This document shows positions 39,311 through 48,933 of a DNA stretch of 64,000 bases, piece by piece. The translations under genes and the position numbers were made by a program. The DNA lies in assembly GCF_004343155.1 (NCBI RefSeq), contig NZ_SMDC01000001.1, positions 434,001-498,000 on the forward strand, given 5' to 3'. The DNA comes from Marichromatium gracile (lineage in GTDB: Bacteria; Pseudomonadota; Gammaproteobacteria; Chromatiales; Chromatiaceae). The notes beneath the pieces were generated by a model. It was not told where the DNA came from and ran no database searches. It saw only the letters and a list, made by a program, of their open reading frames with translations. Position 1 is the first letter of the stretch; each line of letters starts with the position of its first letter.

Positions 39311-40426
39311 TCAGCCGGCGAGCCCGAGCACCTCGAGATAGTGTGCGGCACTGCGCTCCTGACGATAGGCCGCGACCGCCCGGCGCAGGGTCGCCGGCGG
39401 CAGCGGCGCGTCCAGGGTCGCGGTCATGGCGCGTGCCAGCGCCTGGTCGTCGCCGACCGCGACCAGCGGGCCGTAGCGACCGCCATCGAGCAGTTCGCGC
39501 GGACCGCTCGGGCAGTCGGTGGCCACCGACGGCACGCCGAGCGCGAGCGCCTCGGTGAGCACGTTGGGCGAGCCCTCCCAGGCCGAGGAGAGCACGAACT
39601 GCCGGGCGCGGGCGATGAAGGCGTAGGGATTGTGCTGGAAGCCGGGCAGGGCGACCGCCGCGCCGATCCCCAGTTCGCGGGCGAGGCGCTCGAGTCGTGC
39701 CCGGCCACCGCCCTCGCCGAGGATCATCAGCCGGCACTCGGGCCGTTCGGCATGAACTCTGGCGAAGGCGCGCAACAGGGTCGGGAAGTCCTTCTGGCGC
39801 TGTAGCCGCCCGGCGCCGAGGATCACCGGGGGGGCGGCGTCGGCGAGCCAGGGATGGGGGCAGGGCGCGGCGGCCTGCTCGGCCAGCTCCGGGGTGATCA
39901 CCGGGTTGCGGATCACGCCGATGCGCGCCGGCTCGAGCCGGGCGATCCGCGCGGTGTCCGCCGCCACCCCCTCGGAGACGGCGACGATGCCGTCGAGCCG
40001 GGGATAGAGGACGCGGATCGGGGCATAGCGCAGCCAGCGCGCGAGCGCGTCGCGCTCGGCCATGGCGGTCGAGAGATGGGTGCCGAGCCGCAGCACCAGC
40101 CGGGTGTCGGTGCCGGCGAGGGCGCGGGCGATCACCGCCGCACGCCCGGCGCGGTCCTTGGCCGCGAGCAGGGCCGCGGGACGACGGCGGCGCAGATAGC
40201 GCGCCAGCGCCGGGATGGCCAGCTGGGTGTGATCGACGCCGAGGCGGATCTGTCGGACCTCGGGCGGGAGACGTTCCAGGTGCGGACCCTCGGCACGCAC
40301 CAGCAGCAGCTCGACCGGCTGACCGAGATCGACGAGACCACGGATCAGGTTGACCAGCATGCGCTCGACCCCGCCGCTCCCGGAGAAGGAGGCGAATACG
40401 GCGAGCACGGGCTTGGGGTGGGGCAT
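39311..40426 (-). CDS. GT4-type glycosyltransferase
   Basis: 371 residues of GT-B fold. The N-terminal part has SFSGSGGVERMLVNLIRGL (acceptor-domain glycine loop), and the C-terminal nucleotide-sugar domain has GAGRLQRQKDFPTLLRAF and the E-x7-E motif SSAWEGSPNVLTEALALGVP. Likely transfers a hexose to a lipid or polysaccharide acceptor. Neighbours are transporters, so the context does not give the product; synthesis of an osmolyte glucoside is an alternative with no direct support. Confidence 0.88.
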   Translation of the reverse strand: MPHPKPVLAVFASFSGSGGVERMLVNLIRGLVDLGQPVELLLVRAEGPHLERLPPEVRQIRLGVDHTQLAIPALARYLRRRRPAALLAAKDRAGRAAVIARALAGTDTRLVLRLGTHLSTAMAERDALARWLRYAPIRVLYPRLDGIVAVSEGVAADTARIARLEPARIGVIRNPVITPELAEQAAAPCPHPWLADAAPPVILGAGRLQRQKDFPTLLRAFARVHAERPECRLMILGEGGGRARLERLARELGIGAAVALPGFQHNPYAFIARARQFVLSSAWEGSPNVLTEALALGVPSVATDCPSGPRELLDGGRYGPLVAVGDDQALARAMTATLDAPLPPATLRRAVAAYRQERSAAHYLEVLGLAG

Positions 40427-40480
40427 GGCGCGAGATCCTGGGCTGGGGATGGGGCGGAGGTCTCGCGCGAGACGGGTCCG

Positions 40481-40542
40481 CCGTCCGGGGCCGGACGCCC
40501 CGGACGGCGATCATGATACCCGAGCCGGTGAGCGGCTCGGGT
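40481..40542 (-). terminator. Tandem hairpins ending the betaine transport operon
   Basis: Two stems follow the last operon gene. The first (as transcribed) pairs 40534-40542 with 40518-40526 over 9 bases; the second pairs 40481-40491 with 40497-40507 over 11 GC-rich bases around a 5-base loop. Neither has a long U-run. Together they separate the operon from the glycosyltransferase gene. Confidence 0.55.
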
Positions 40543-40555
40543 CGGTCGGCGTGGC

Positions 40556-41413
40556 TCAGGGCAGCCAGGCCTCGACCACCTCGGGGTAGGTCTCGACCCA
40601 GCGGCGGGCGTTCTCGTAGGGGTCGGCGCGCTTCTCCTCGTTCCACGCCATCAGCTCGCCCATCTGCTCCGGGGTCCAGTGGAAGTTGTCGAGCACCGCA
40701 TAGGCCTCGGGCAGGTCCTCGGCCAGTCCCTTGCGCACCACGGTGTGGATGCGCTCGACGCCGCCGTAGATGTTCTCGGGGTCGGCGAGATACTTCAGCT
40801 CATGGGTCGAGAAGATCCAGTGCGGGGTCCAGCCGGTGACCACCACCCAGTCGCCGTCCTCGATGGCGTCACCGAGCACCGCGGTCATGATCGGGCCGGA
40901 GCTCTCCACCAGCTTCATGTCCTCGAGCCCGTAGGTCGCCATCATCTGCTCGGTGCGGCGCATGATGCCGGTGCCCGGCTCGATGCCGATGATCTTGTTG
41001 TCGAAGCGCTCGGCGCTGTCCTTGAGCTCGGCGATGGTGTCGATCTCGACATAGCTCGGCACCACCAGGCCCACCTGGGTGCCGATGAGGTTGGGACCGA
41101 GGTCGTCGATGCGATCGCGCACATTGTCGTAATAGTTCTGTTGGGTGGTCGGCAGCCAGGCGGCGACCATGCCGTCGACATCGCCCTCGGCGATCGCCTG
41201 CCACATGGCGCCGACCGCGACCGAGCGGATGGTGACGTCATAGCCGAGGTCCTCGAGCACCACCTTGATCAGGTTGGTGCTGGCGATCTCGGTGGTCCAC
41301 TCGCCGTAGACCAGTTCGATCTTGCCCTTGGAGCCGGCGAAGGCGCCGCTGGAGAGCAGCGCGCAGAGACCGAACAGGACGAGGCTGGGGAGGGTGAGGC
41401 GGGGTTTGTCCAT
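40556..41413 (-). CDS. Glycine betaine/proline ABC transporter substrate-binding protein (second copy)
   Basis: 285 residues from ATG 41413, with a signal peptide (about residues 1-27, cleavage near FAGSKG). The type II periplasmic-binding fold shows WTTEIASTN, GDVDGMVAAWLPTT, and VTGWTPHWIF, where Trp residues build the aromatic cage for quaternary amines. It is a clear paralogue of the product of 43025-43870: the two share long identical stretches such as KVVLEDLGYDV and LVVPSYVEID. It lies after the porin gene across a 151-base gap with a hairpin. It may have a different ligand preference or serve as a high-dosage copy. Confidence 0.9.
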   Translation of the reverse strand: MDKPRLTLPSLVLFGLCALLSSGAFAGSKGKIELVYGEWTTEIASTNLIKVVLEDLGYDVTIRSVAVGAMWQAIAEGDVDGMVAAWLPTTQQNYYDNVRDRIDDLGPNLIGTQVGLVVPSYVEIDTIAELKDSAERFDNKIIGIEPGTGIMRRTEQMMATYGLEDMKLVESSGPIMTAVLGDAIEDGDWVVVTGWTPHWIFSTHELKYLADPENIYGGVERIHTVVRKGLAEDLPEAYAVLDNFHWTPEQMGELMAWNEEKRADPYENARRWVETYPEVVEAWLP

Positions 41414-41531
41414 ACTGCGAATCAATCCTTCAGGTTGAACGACGCGCCGTCACCGCCCGCGCGGGACGCGTTGCGCGGAGCCGGGGTCGTGGGGGAGGGA
41501 GTGCGAAGCGGGGGAGTTGCAAGCGGGTTGT

Positions 41532-41556
41532 CGGACGGGCGTCGCGCGCCCGTCCG
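41532..41556 (-). terminator. Terminator-like hairpin after the porin gene
   Basis: A perfect 10-base stem (CGGACGGGCG / CGCCCGTCCG) with a 5-base loop begins 8 bases after the porin stop. It lacks a U-run. It probably reduces read-through into the second binding-protein gene and could stabilise the upstream mRNA 3' end. Confidence 0.55.
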
Positions 41557-41564
41557 GGTCGGCA

Positions 41565-43028
41565 TCAGAAGTAGTAGCCCAGGTTCAGGGTGAACCGGTA
41601 GTTCCACTCGTCGTTGCCGTTGGCGCCGAAGTCGCCGACGCCGTAGATGCTGCCGTAGTTGTCCTGCAGCCCGTTGCCGGCGTCGTTGCCGACGAAGTAG
41701 TTGCCGTTGGAGTAGGCCAGGTCGCTGTAGATGTACCAGCCGCCGCTGGCCCAGGCGGCACCGACGGTGATCAGGTCGCTGTTGTTGAACTCACCCTCGT
41801 CCTTGATGATCGAGCTGTACTCGACATAGGGCAGCACATAGTCGAGCCAGGGCAGGTTCGGGGTCTCGTGCTTGTAGCTCAGCGACACCGCCGGGACCCA
41901 CGCCTTGCTGGCCACCGGCCAGGCGAAGTCGAAGGCACCCATCGGGATCAGGGTGTCGGTCCCCCAGGGGTTGTCGGCGTCGATGTCGTACTCGTAACGG
42001 GTCAGCTGGGTGGCCAGGGTCCAGTTGCGGTAACGATTGACCATGTGCGCCGAGGCCGCCCAATGGCTGCCGTCGTCGGCGCGCTGGCCCTTGAGCTGGC
42101 CGTACTGCAGCGATACGCCGAGGTCGGTGGGGATGGCGGCGTCGGTGAGGTGGTAGATGGCGCGCAGGTTGAACTGGTGGCGCTCCTCGTAGCCGTTGTT
42201 GGCGCCGCCGTAGGTGACGTTGCCGTTCTCGTCGACCGACTCGGTCCAGCGCACCGGGTCGTAGCTGTAGCGGGCGCTGTCGAGGCTGCGACCGAAGTAG
42301 TTCCCCTCGCTGGCGGCGTAGTAGCCGACATCGATCGTCCAGTTGTCGATGTCGGTGGTGTACTTCACGCCCAGATCCATGTCGTCGGCGAGTCCGACAT
42401 AGTAGTGCATGTCGAACATGTAGCTCTGCGACACGCCGAAGGGGCCGGGACCGAAGGGCACCCGGTTGACGCCGACCTTGAGCTCGCTGTCGTCGGCGAA
42501 GCGGTAGCCGAGCCAACCGGTATGGAGGAAGTTGTAACTCTCCCGGGTGCCGGCCGGATACCAGCGGTACTGGAACTCGCCGATGAAGTTGTTGTAGTCG
42601 AGCGAGAGCTCGAGGCGGAAGGTGTCGAACTCGACGTTGCCGCCGTTGCCGCCGCGGTTGGGGGCGTTGTCGAGGCCCTCGTAGCTGCCGAGGACGTAGT
42701 TGGCGCGCAGCGCGCCGCCGACGGTGACCGGGCCGAGCTTGATGCTGCGGTCGGCCGGCTCGGGGGCTGCGGTGGCGAGACGCTGCTCGGCCTCCGCCGC
42801 CTGCTGCTCGGCGGCGACGGTCTCGGAGCGGGCGGCGGCCAGCTCGCGCTGGGCCGCGGCGAGTTGGCGCTGCAGCTCGGCGATACGGCCTTCGAGGGCT
42901 GCGGCATCGGTGGTCGCGGCCGTCGCCGGCAGGGCGCTCAGCGCCCCGCCGAGGGCGAGCAGCGCGAGCGAGGCTCGCGCGCCCGGCTGGGGCAGGTGGT
43001 TGCTGTTATTGGTCTTTTTCTTGATCAC
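41565..43028 (-). CDS. Outer-membrane porin with N-terminal coiled coil, coupled to the betaine binding-protein gene
   Basis: 487 residues. After a signal peptide (about 1-38, ending ATAATT) comes a heptad-rich segment (ALEGRIAELQRQLAAAQREL onward, to about residue 85), then many amphipathic strands rich in Tyr, Asn and Asp, ending in NLGYYF. The terminal Phe is the BAM recognition signal of beta-barrels. The N-terminal coiled coil recalls DcaP-like trimeric porins. The start is GTG at 43028, whose TGA overlaps the stop of the upstream proX gene, so translation is coupled. A porin inside a betaine ABC operon suggests an outer-membrane path for quaternary ammonium osmolytes. Confidence 0.85.
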   Translation of the reverse strand: MIKKKTNNSNHLPQPGARASLALLALGGALSALPATAATTDAAALEGRIAELQRQLAAAQRELAAARSETVAAEQQAAEAEQRLATAAPEPADRSIKLGPVTVGGALRANYVLGSYEGLDNAPNRGGNGGNVEFDTFRLELSLDYNNFIGEFQYRWYPAGTRESYNFLHTGWLGYRFADDSELKVGVNRVPFGPGPFGVSQSYMFDMHYYVGLADDMDLGVKYTTDIDNWTIDVGYYAASEGNYFGRSLDSARYSYDPVRWTESVDENGNVTYGGANNGYEERHQFNLRAIYHLTDAAIPTDLGVSLQYGQLKGQRADDGSHWAASAHMVNRYRNWTLATQLTRYEYDIDADNPWGTDTLIPMGAFDFAWPVASKAWVPAVSLSYKHETPNLPWLDYVLPYVEYSSIIKDEGEFNNSDLITVGAAWASGGWYIYSDLAYSNGNYFVGNDAGNGLQDNYGSIYGVGDFGANGNDEWNYRFTLNLGYYF

Positions 43029-43870
43029 GGTTTCCAGCTCTCAACAGTCTCTGCGTTCTCTTCGACCCAGCGGCGGGCGTTCTTGTAAGGATCGGCGCGC
43101 TTTTCCTGGTTCCACACCATCAGCTCGGCCATCTGTTCCGGGGCCCAGTGGAAGTTGTCGAGCACGGCGTAGACCTCGGGCATGTCTTCCTTGAGCCCCT
43201 TGCGCACGATGGTGTGGATCTCTTCCTCACCGCCGTAGATGCCCTCGGGGTCCTCGAGGTACTTCAGGTCGTACTGGGCGAACATCCAGTGCGGGGTCCA
43301 GCCGGTGATGACGACCCATTCGTTGTCGTCGATGGCGTCGCCGAGGACGGCGGTCATGATCGGGCCGGTGCCCTCGACCAGGGTGATGTCCTCGAGCTCA
43401 TAGCGCTCGATCGCCAGCTCGGTCTTGCTCATGATACCGGCGCCGGGGTCGATGCCGATGATCTTGTTGTCGAAGCGCTCGGCGGCGTCGTCGAGTTCGG
43501 CGATCGAGTCGATCTCGACATAGCTCGGCACCACCAGGCCGATGCGGGTGCCCTCGAGGTTGGGGCCGAGGTCCTCGACGTCGTCGGCGACCTTCTCGAG
43601 ATAGTGCATGTGGGTGGTGGGCAACCAAGCGGCGACCAGCCCGTCGACGTCGCCGGTTCCCACCGCCTGCCACATGGCGGCGGCCGAGACCGGGGTGATC
43701 TTGACGTCATAGCCCAGGTCCTCGAGCACCACCTTGACGACATTGGTGCTGGCGATCTCGGTCGACCATTCGACGTAGGCGAGTTCGACCTCGCCCTTGT
43801 CGGCGGCCAGTGCCGGGGTGACGAGCGCACTCAATGCCGTGGCGGCAGCGGTCAGGGTGAATCGGTTCAT
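43025..43870 (-). CDS. proX: Glycine betaine/proline ABC transporter substrate-binding protein
   Basis: 281 residues, signal peptide about 1-23 (cleavage after ALA). The ligand-site motifs match the second copy: WSTEIASTN, GLVAAWLPTT and ITGWTPHWMF. It delivers glycine betaine or a related compatible solute to ProW-ProV. It follows proW after 89 bases and couples to the porin gene by a GTGA overlap. The longer frame reaching 45079 runs across proW out of frame and is not coding. Confidence 0.93.
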   Translation of the reverse strand: MNRFTLTAAATALSALVTPALAADKGEVELAYVEWSTEIASTNVVKVVLEDLGYDVKITPVSAAAMWQAVGTGDVDGLVAAWLPTTHMHYLEKVADDVEDLGPNLEGTRIGLVVPSYVEIDSIAELDDAAERFDNKIIGIDPGAGIMSKTELAIERYELEDITLVEGTGPIMTAVLGDAIDDNEWVVITGWTPHWMFAQYDLKYLEDPEGIYGGEEEIHTIVRKGLKEDMPEVYAVLDNFHWAPEQMAELMVWNQEKRADPYKNARRWVEENAETVESWKP

Positions 43871-43959
43871 GGTACGGACTCCTCTGGTTTTGGTGGATGG
43901 CACATCATCGATGTGTCGTGGCGCCCCGTCCCTGGGGCACCGGTCGGCATGCGCCGCAA

Positions 43960-44805
43960 TCAGCCCGAGGTCTGGCGGTTGTCGCGGGTGATGCCCTGGG
44001 TGATGCGGTCGAGCACCATCGCCAGGATCACCACCGCGAGCCCGGCCTCGAAGCCCATGCCCGCCTCGTTGCGCTGGATCGCGCGCCAGACCTCGCCGCC
44101 GAGGCCCTGGGCGCCGATCATGGCGGCGATCACCACCATCGAGAGGGCGAGCATGATGGTCTGGTTGATGCCGGCCATGATGGTCGGGATCGCCAGCGGC
44201 AGCTGGACCTTGCGCAGCTTCTGCCAGCGCGTCGAGCCGAAGGCGTCGGCCGCCTCGACCAAGTCGGAGGGCACCTGACGGATACCGAGGGTAGTGAGAC
44301 GGATCGCCGGTGGCATGGCGAAGATCACGGTGGAGAACACCGCCGCCACCGGACCCAGGCCGAAGAAGGGGATGGCCGGGATCAGATAGACGAAGGCGGG
44401 CATCGTCTGCATGAGATCGAGGATCGGGAAGATGATCCGGTAGCCTGTCTGCGAGAGCGCGGCGAGGATGCCGAGCGGGGCGCCGATCAGCACCGCGATC
44501 AGGGTGGCGATGATGACCAGCACCAGGGTCTGCAGGGTCGGCTCCCACAACCCCAGGTTCCACAGGAGCAGGAAGCCGGCGAGGGTGCCGATGGCGGTCT
44601 TGACCCCGGCGAGGCGCCAGCTCAATGCCGCGAACAACAGGATGGTGAGCCATGGCGGCAGCCACATCAGGCCGTCGACGGCGCCCTCGATGCCGGTCTC
44701 CATGACATCGGAGACGACCTTGGTGGCGGTGGCGAACTGATCGGTGAGGGCGTCGAGACCGTCGTCGATCCAGTCCGAGAGGGGAAGGCGTGGGATCTCG
44801 ATCAT
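43960..44805 (-). CDS. proW: Glycine betaine ABC transporter permease
   Basis: 281 residues with about six or seven membrane helices. The EAA loop reads VEAADAFGSTRWQKLRKVQLPLAIPTIMAGIN, which docks on the ATPase. An N-terminal periplasmic/amphipathic stretch (LSDWIDDGLDALTDQFATATK) is typical of ProW. The start overlaps the proV stop (ATGA). Together with ProV and ProX it imports betaine. Confidence 0.95.
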   Translation of the reverse strand: MIEIPRLPLSDWIDDGLDALTDQFATATKVVSDVMETGIEGAVDGLMWLPPWLTILLFAALSWRLAGVKTAIGTLAGFLLLWNLGLWEPTLQTLVLVIIATLIAVLIGAPLGILAALSQTGYRIIFPILDLMQTMPAFVYLIPAIPFFGLGPVAAVFSTVIFAMPPAIRLTTLGIRQVPSDLVEAADAFGSTRWQKLRKVQLPLAIPTIMAGINQTIMLALSMVVIAAMIGAQGLGGEVWRAIQRNEAGMGFEAGLAVVILAMVLDRITQGITRDNRQTSG

Positions 44806-46028
44806 GCGGCCTCCTCGGTGCTGTCTTCGCTGCTGCTGTGCTCGGCCAGGCCCTGGAGCAGCGAGGCGCGGACCACCTGACCCTTGAGTTTGCCCTCGTC
44901 GTCGACCACCGGGGCCGGCATCGGGCTCTGCGCGAGCGGCGCGAAGAGGTCGCGCACCGGGGTGTCCGGCGAGACCGGGTCGGCGCACGGCTCGAGGATC
45001 TCCTGGATGCTGCGTTCGCCGCGCTGCACCGCCGCCAACGCGGCCTCGTCGCGCACCATGCCCTGGAGCTTGAAGTCACCGCTGACCACGAACAGCGCGC
45101 TGAGGTTCTGCTCGTCCATCTTGCGCAGTACGGTGCGCGGCCCGTCGGTGAGGAAGGCGACGTTGCGCACCCGGTGCATCACCGCGCTGGCGGTCAGCAC
45201 CTTGGTCTTGTCGACCTCGGCGACGAAGCGCTCGACATAAGCGGTGGCCGGGTCGGAGAGGATCTCCTCGCCGGTGCCGACCTGCTCGATGCGCGCGTCC
45301 TTCATCAGCACGATGCGGTTGCCGAGATAGAGCGCCTCGTCGAGGTCGTGGGTGATGAAGACGATGGTCTTCTGCAGCCGGTTCTGCAGCGCCAGCAGCT
45401 CCTGCTGCATGTCGCGACGGATCAGCGGATCGAGCGCGGAGAAGGCCTCGTCCATCAACAGCACATCAGGGTCGACCGCGAGTGCGCGGGCCAGTCCGAC
45501 GCGCTGCTGCATGCCGCCGGAGAGCTGATCGGGGCGGGCGTCCTCCCAGCCCTCGAGTCCGACCTGGCGCAGCGCGGTGATCGCCTTCTCGGCGCGCACC
45601 TCGGGCGCCACGCCCTGGATCTCGAGACCGTATTCGACGTTCTCGCGGATGGTGCGGTGGGGGAACAGGGCGAAGTGCTGGAAGACCATGCCGAACTTGC
45701 GCCGGCGGGTCTCGAGCAGCTGGTGGTGATCGAGTCCGACGATGTCCTCGCCGTCGATCAGGATCTCGCCCCGAGTCGGTTCGTTGAGCCGGTTGAGACA
45801 GCGGATCAGGCTTGACTTGCCGCTGCCCGAGAGCCCCATGACGACCAGGATCTCGCCCTCGTAGACATCGAAGCTGGCATCGGCGACGCCGACCGTTTGC
45901 CCGGTCTTCTCGAGAATGGTTTTTTTGTCGGCGCCCTGGGCGAGCAGCTCCAGGGCCTTCTCCGGCTCGTCGCCGAAGATCTTGGTGAGACCGCGCACGG
46001 CGATCTTGATGGATTGTTCTGCGGGCAT
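44802..46028 (-). CDS. proV: Glycine betaine ABC transporter ATP-binding protein with CBS domains
   Basis: 408 residues (E. coli ProV 400). Walker A GLSGSGKSSL, signature LSGGMQQR and Walker B LLMDEAFSALD are intact, followed by ITHDLDEAL. From about residue 275 a tandem CBS module (VMHRVRNVAFLTDGPRTVLRK, then a second repeat) ends in an acidic Ser/Glu tail (SSSEDSTEEAA). CBS modules and charged tails sense ionic strength in betaine ABC transporters (shown for OpuA). It is the first gene of the proVWX-porin-proX operon. Confidence 0.96.
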   Translation of the reverse strand: MPAEQSIKIAVRGLTKIFGDEPEKALELLAQGADKKTILEKTGQTVGVADASFDVYEGEILVVMGLSGSGKSSLIRCLNRLNEPTRGEILIDGEDIVGLDHHQLLETRRRKFGMVFQHFALFPHRTIRENVEYGLEIQGVAPEVRAEKAITALRQVGLEGWEDARPDQLSGGMQQRVGLARALAVDPDVLLMDEAFSALDPLIRRDMQQELLALQNRLQKTIVFITHDLDEALYLGNRIVLMKDARIEQVGTGEEILSDPATAYVERFVAEVDKTKVLTASAVMHRVRNVAFLTDGPRTVLRKMDEQNLSALFVVSGDFKLQGMVRDEAALAAVQRGERSIQEILEPCADPVSPDTPVRDLFAPLAQSPMPAPVVDDEGKLKGQVVRASLLQGLAEHSSSEDSTEEAA

Positions 46029-46371
46029 GGCCCCGATGGTCCTTGACGGATAGATTGATGTGTGAGCGCCCGAGGGCCACTCACGGCTTTTGATCGCGGC
46101 ATGGTGTCGCGCGTACCCCGACCGACCGGGGTGCTTGTGGCACCGTCTCCGGCGGGCGTCGGGGTGATGGTTGGTAGCGTGCCGGGGGTTTCCGGCCGAC
46201 AGACATTTTCTAACCCTAACAGACTGTTGCGTGTACGTGCAACCATGATGGGCTGGTGGCCGGGGCGGTTTCAGGCTGGTTTTCGGACCCGCTGTGTGTG
46301 CCGCGCGCGCGGATCGGCAGCGCTCGGCTGGTGACGTAGAATGAGGGCTTTAAACGAGCGGAAGGATGGCT
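46029..46371. other. Divergent intergenic region between proV and hslV
   Basis: This 343-base gap holds no credible gene. An AT-rich stretch at 46190-46255 should carry the proV promoter and contains the palindrome described separately. Near hslV a TAGAAT hexamer (46337-46342) is a plausible -10 box with no good -35. The remainder is GC-rich with short G/C runs. Confidence 0.6.
46227..46242. promoter_or_regulatory. Palindrome upstream of proV, candidate operator
   Basis: TTGC-GT-GTAC-GT-GCAA: the outer four bases and the central GTAC are symmetrical. It lies in the AT-rich probable promoter of the betaine operon, about 200 bases before proV. It does not match a regulator site I know (for example BetI). 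Confidence 0.35.
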
Positions 46372-46917
46372 ATGACGAGCTTTCGCGGTACAACGATCCT
46401 CTCCGTGCGGCGCGGCGGCAAGGTCGTGGTCGGCGGTGACGGGCAGGTCTCACTGGGCAACACGGTGATGAAGGGCAACGCGCGCAAGGTGCGGCGGCTC
46501 TATCATGGCCGGGTGCTGGCCGGTTTCGCCGGCGCCACCGCCGACGCCTTCACCCTGTTCGAGCGCTTCGAGGCCAAGCTGGAGAAGCACCAGGGCCACC
46601 TCACCCGCGCCGCGGTGGAGATGGCCAAGGACTGGCGCACCGACCGCATGCTGCGCCGTCTCGAGGCGTTGCTCTGTATCGCCGACGCCGAGACCTCGCT
46701 GATGATCTCGGGGACCGGCGACGTGATGGAGCCGGAGCACGACCTGATGGCGATCGGTTCGGGCGGGGCCTTCGCCCAGGCCGCGGCGCGCGCGCTGCTC
46801 GAGAACACCGAGCTCGATGCCCGCGAGATCGTCGAACGGGCCTTGAGTATCGCCGCCGATATTTGCATCTATACCAATCACAATCTGGTGCTCGAGGAAC
46901 TCGACGCCCAGGCGTGA
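46372..46917 (+). CDS. hslV: HslV, peptidase subunit of the HslVU protease
   Basis: 181 residues. The N-terminus [18 protein letters not shown] contains the catalytic Thr-Thr that is exposed after removal of a short propeptide, as in homologues with an N-terminal extension. GDGQVSLGN and [18 protein letters not shown] are typical. Start choice: GGAAGG is six bases before ATG 46372 but directly abuts the alternative ATG at 46366, so 46372 is preferred. The subunit forms a double hexamer capped by HslU. It is followed by hslU after 144 bases. Confidence 0.96.
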   Translation: MTSFRGTTILSVRRGGKVVVGGDGQVSLGNTVMKGNARKVRRLYHGRVLAGFAGATADAFTLFERFEAKLEKHQGHLTRAAVEMAKDWRTDRMLRRLEALLCIADAETSLMISGTGDVMEPEHDLMAIGSGGAFAQAAARALLENTELDAREIVERALSIAADICIYTNHNLVLEELDAQA

Positions 46918-47061
46918 GTGTCCCGGCGCCCTGGCGCAACCTGCCCGGGGAGCGGAGAATGGCCGCTCGACCGGGCGCGGGAGGTCTCCGCGGCCCCCGT
47001 CCCCTTCGCGCTCACCCGCCGTGCCGTCTCGCGGAGGCGGCCCACCCGATGGACAGGCTCA

Positions 47062-48396
<1,335 letters not shown>

Positions 48397-48442
48397 TCGA
48401 TCGCGTCGGGCGCCCGGCGCGCCCGACCCTGGAGGCCCAGCC

Positions 48443-48805
48443 ATGCCCGTACCCACCGAACTCAATCTCCATCGTCAGTCGCGCGTGCTCGAGGTGAGCT
48501 TCGACGACGGCGCGCGCTTCGCGCTGCCCTGCGAGTATCTGCGCGTCTACTCGCCCTCGGCCGAGGTGCAGGGGCACAGCCCCGAGGAGCGCATCCTCGT
48601 CGTCGGCAAGGAGGAGGTCGGCATCGACCGCATCGAGCCGGTCGGCAACTATGCCGTCTGTCTGCACTTCGACGACGAGCACAACACCGGGATCTACTCC
48701 TGGGACTATCTCTACCAGCTCGGTGCCGAGCAGGCCGAGCGTTGGCAGACCTATCTCGACGAACTCGCCCAGTCCGGACATGTCCACAAGGATCGTTCGA
48801 ACTGA
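48443..48805 (+). CDS. DUF971 / gamma-butyrobetaine hydroxylase-like N-terminal domain protein
   Basis: 120 residues from ATG 48443 (GGAGG upstream). The core reads FDDGARFALPCEYLRVYSPSAEVQGH and GNYAVCLHFDDEHNTGIYSWDYLYQLG, the small domain found at the N-terminus of gamma-butyrobetaine hydroxylases and as a stand-alone protein. No catalytic domain is attached. Its position between hslVU and ubiE is widely conserved in gammaproteobacteria. Function unknown; an Fe-S related or metal-binding role has been suggested for the domain but is not visible here. Confidence 0.9.
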   Translation: MPVPTELNLHRQSRVLEVSFDDGARFALPCEYLRVYSPSAEVQGHSPEERILVVGKEEVGIDRIEPVGNYAVCLHFDDEHNTGIYSWDYLYQLGAEQAERWQTYLDELAQSGHVHKDRSN

Positions 48806-48832
48806 CTGATATGACGGCCACGCGCCGGCGGT

Positions 48833-48872
48833 CCCCGGGCCGCCCGGAGCGCCCTCCGGCAGCGGCCCGGGG
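48833..48872. terminator. Hairpin between the DUF971 gene and ubiE
   Basis: A perfect 11-base GC stem (48833-48843 with 48862-48872) with an 18-base loop, 28 bases after the DUF971 stop. No T-run. A TAAACT -10-like hexamer (48899-48904) downstream could start ubiE transcription, which supports a transcript boundary here. Confidence 0.5.
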
Positions 48873-48933
48873 GCCCCGATCGGCGCCGGCCTTTGGTGTA
48901 AACTAGCCGCCGATTCGACAGCAGGGACACACT

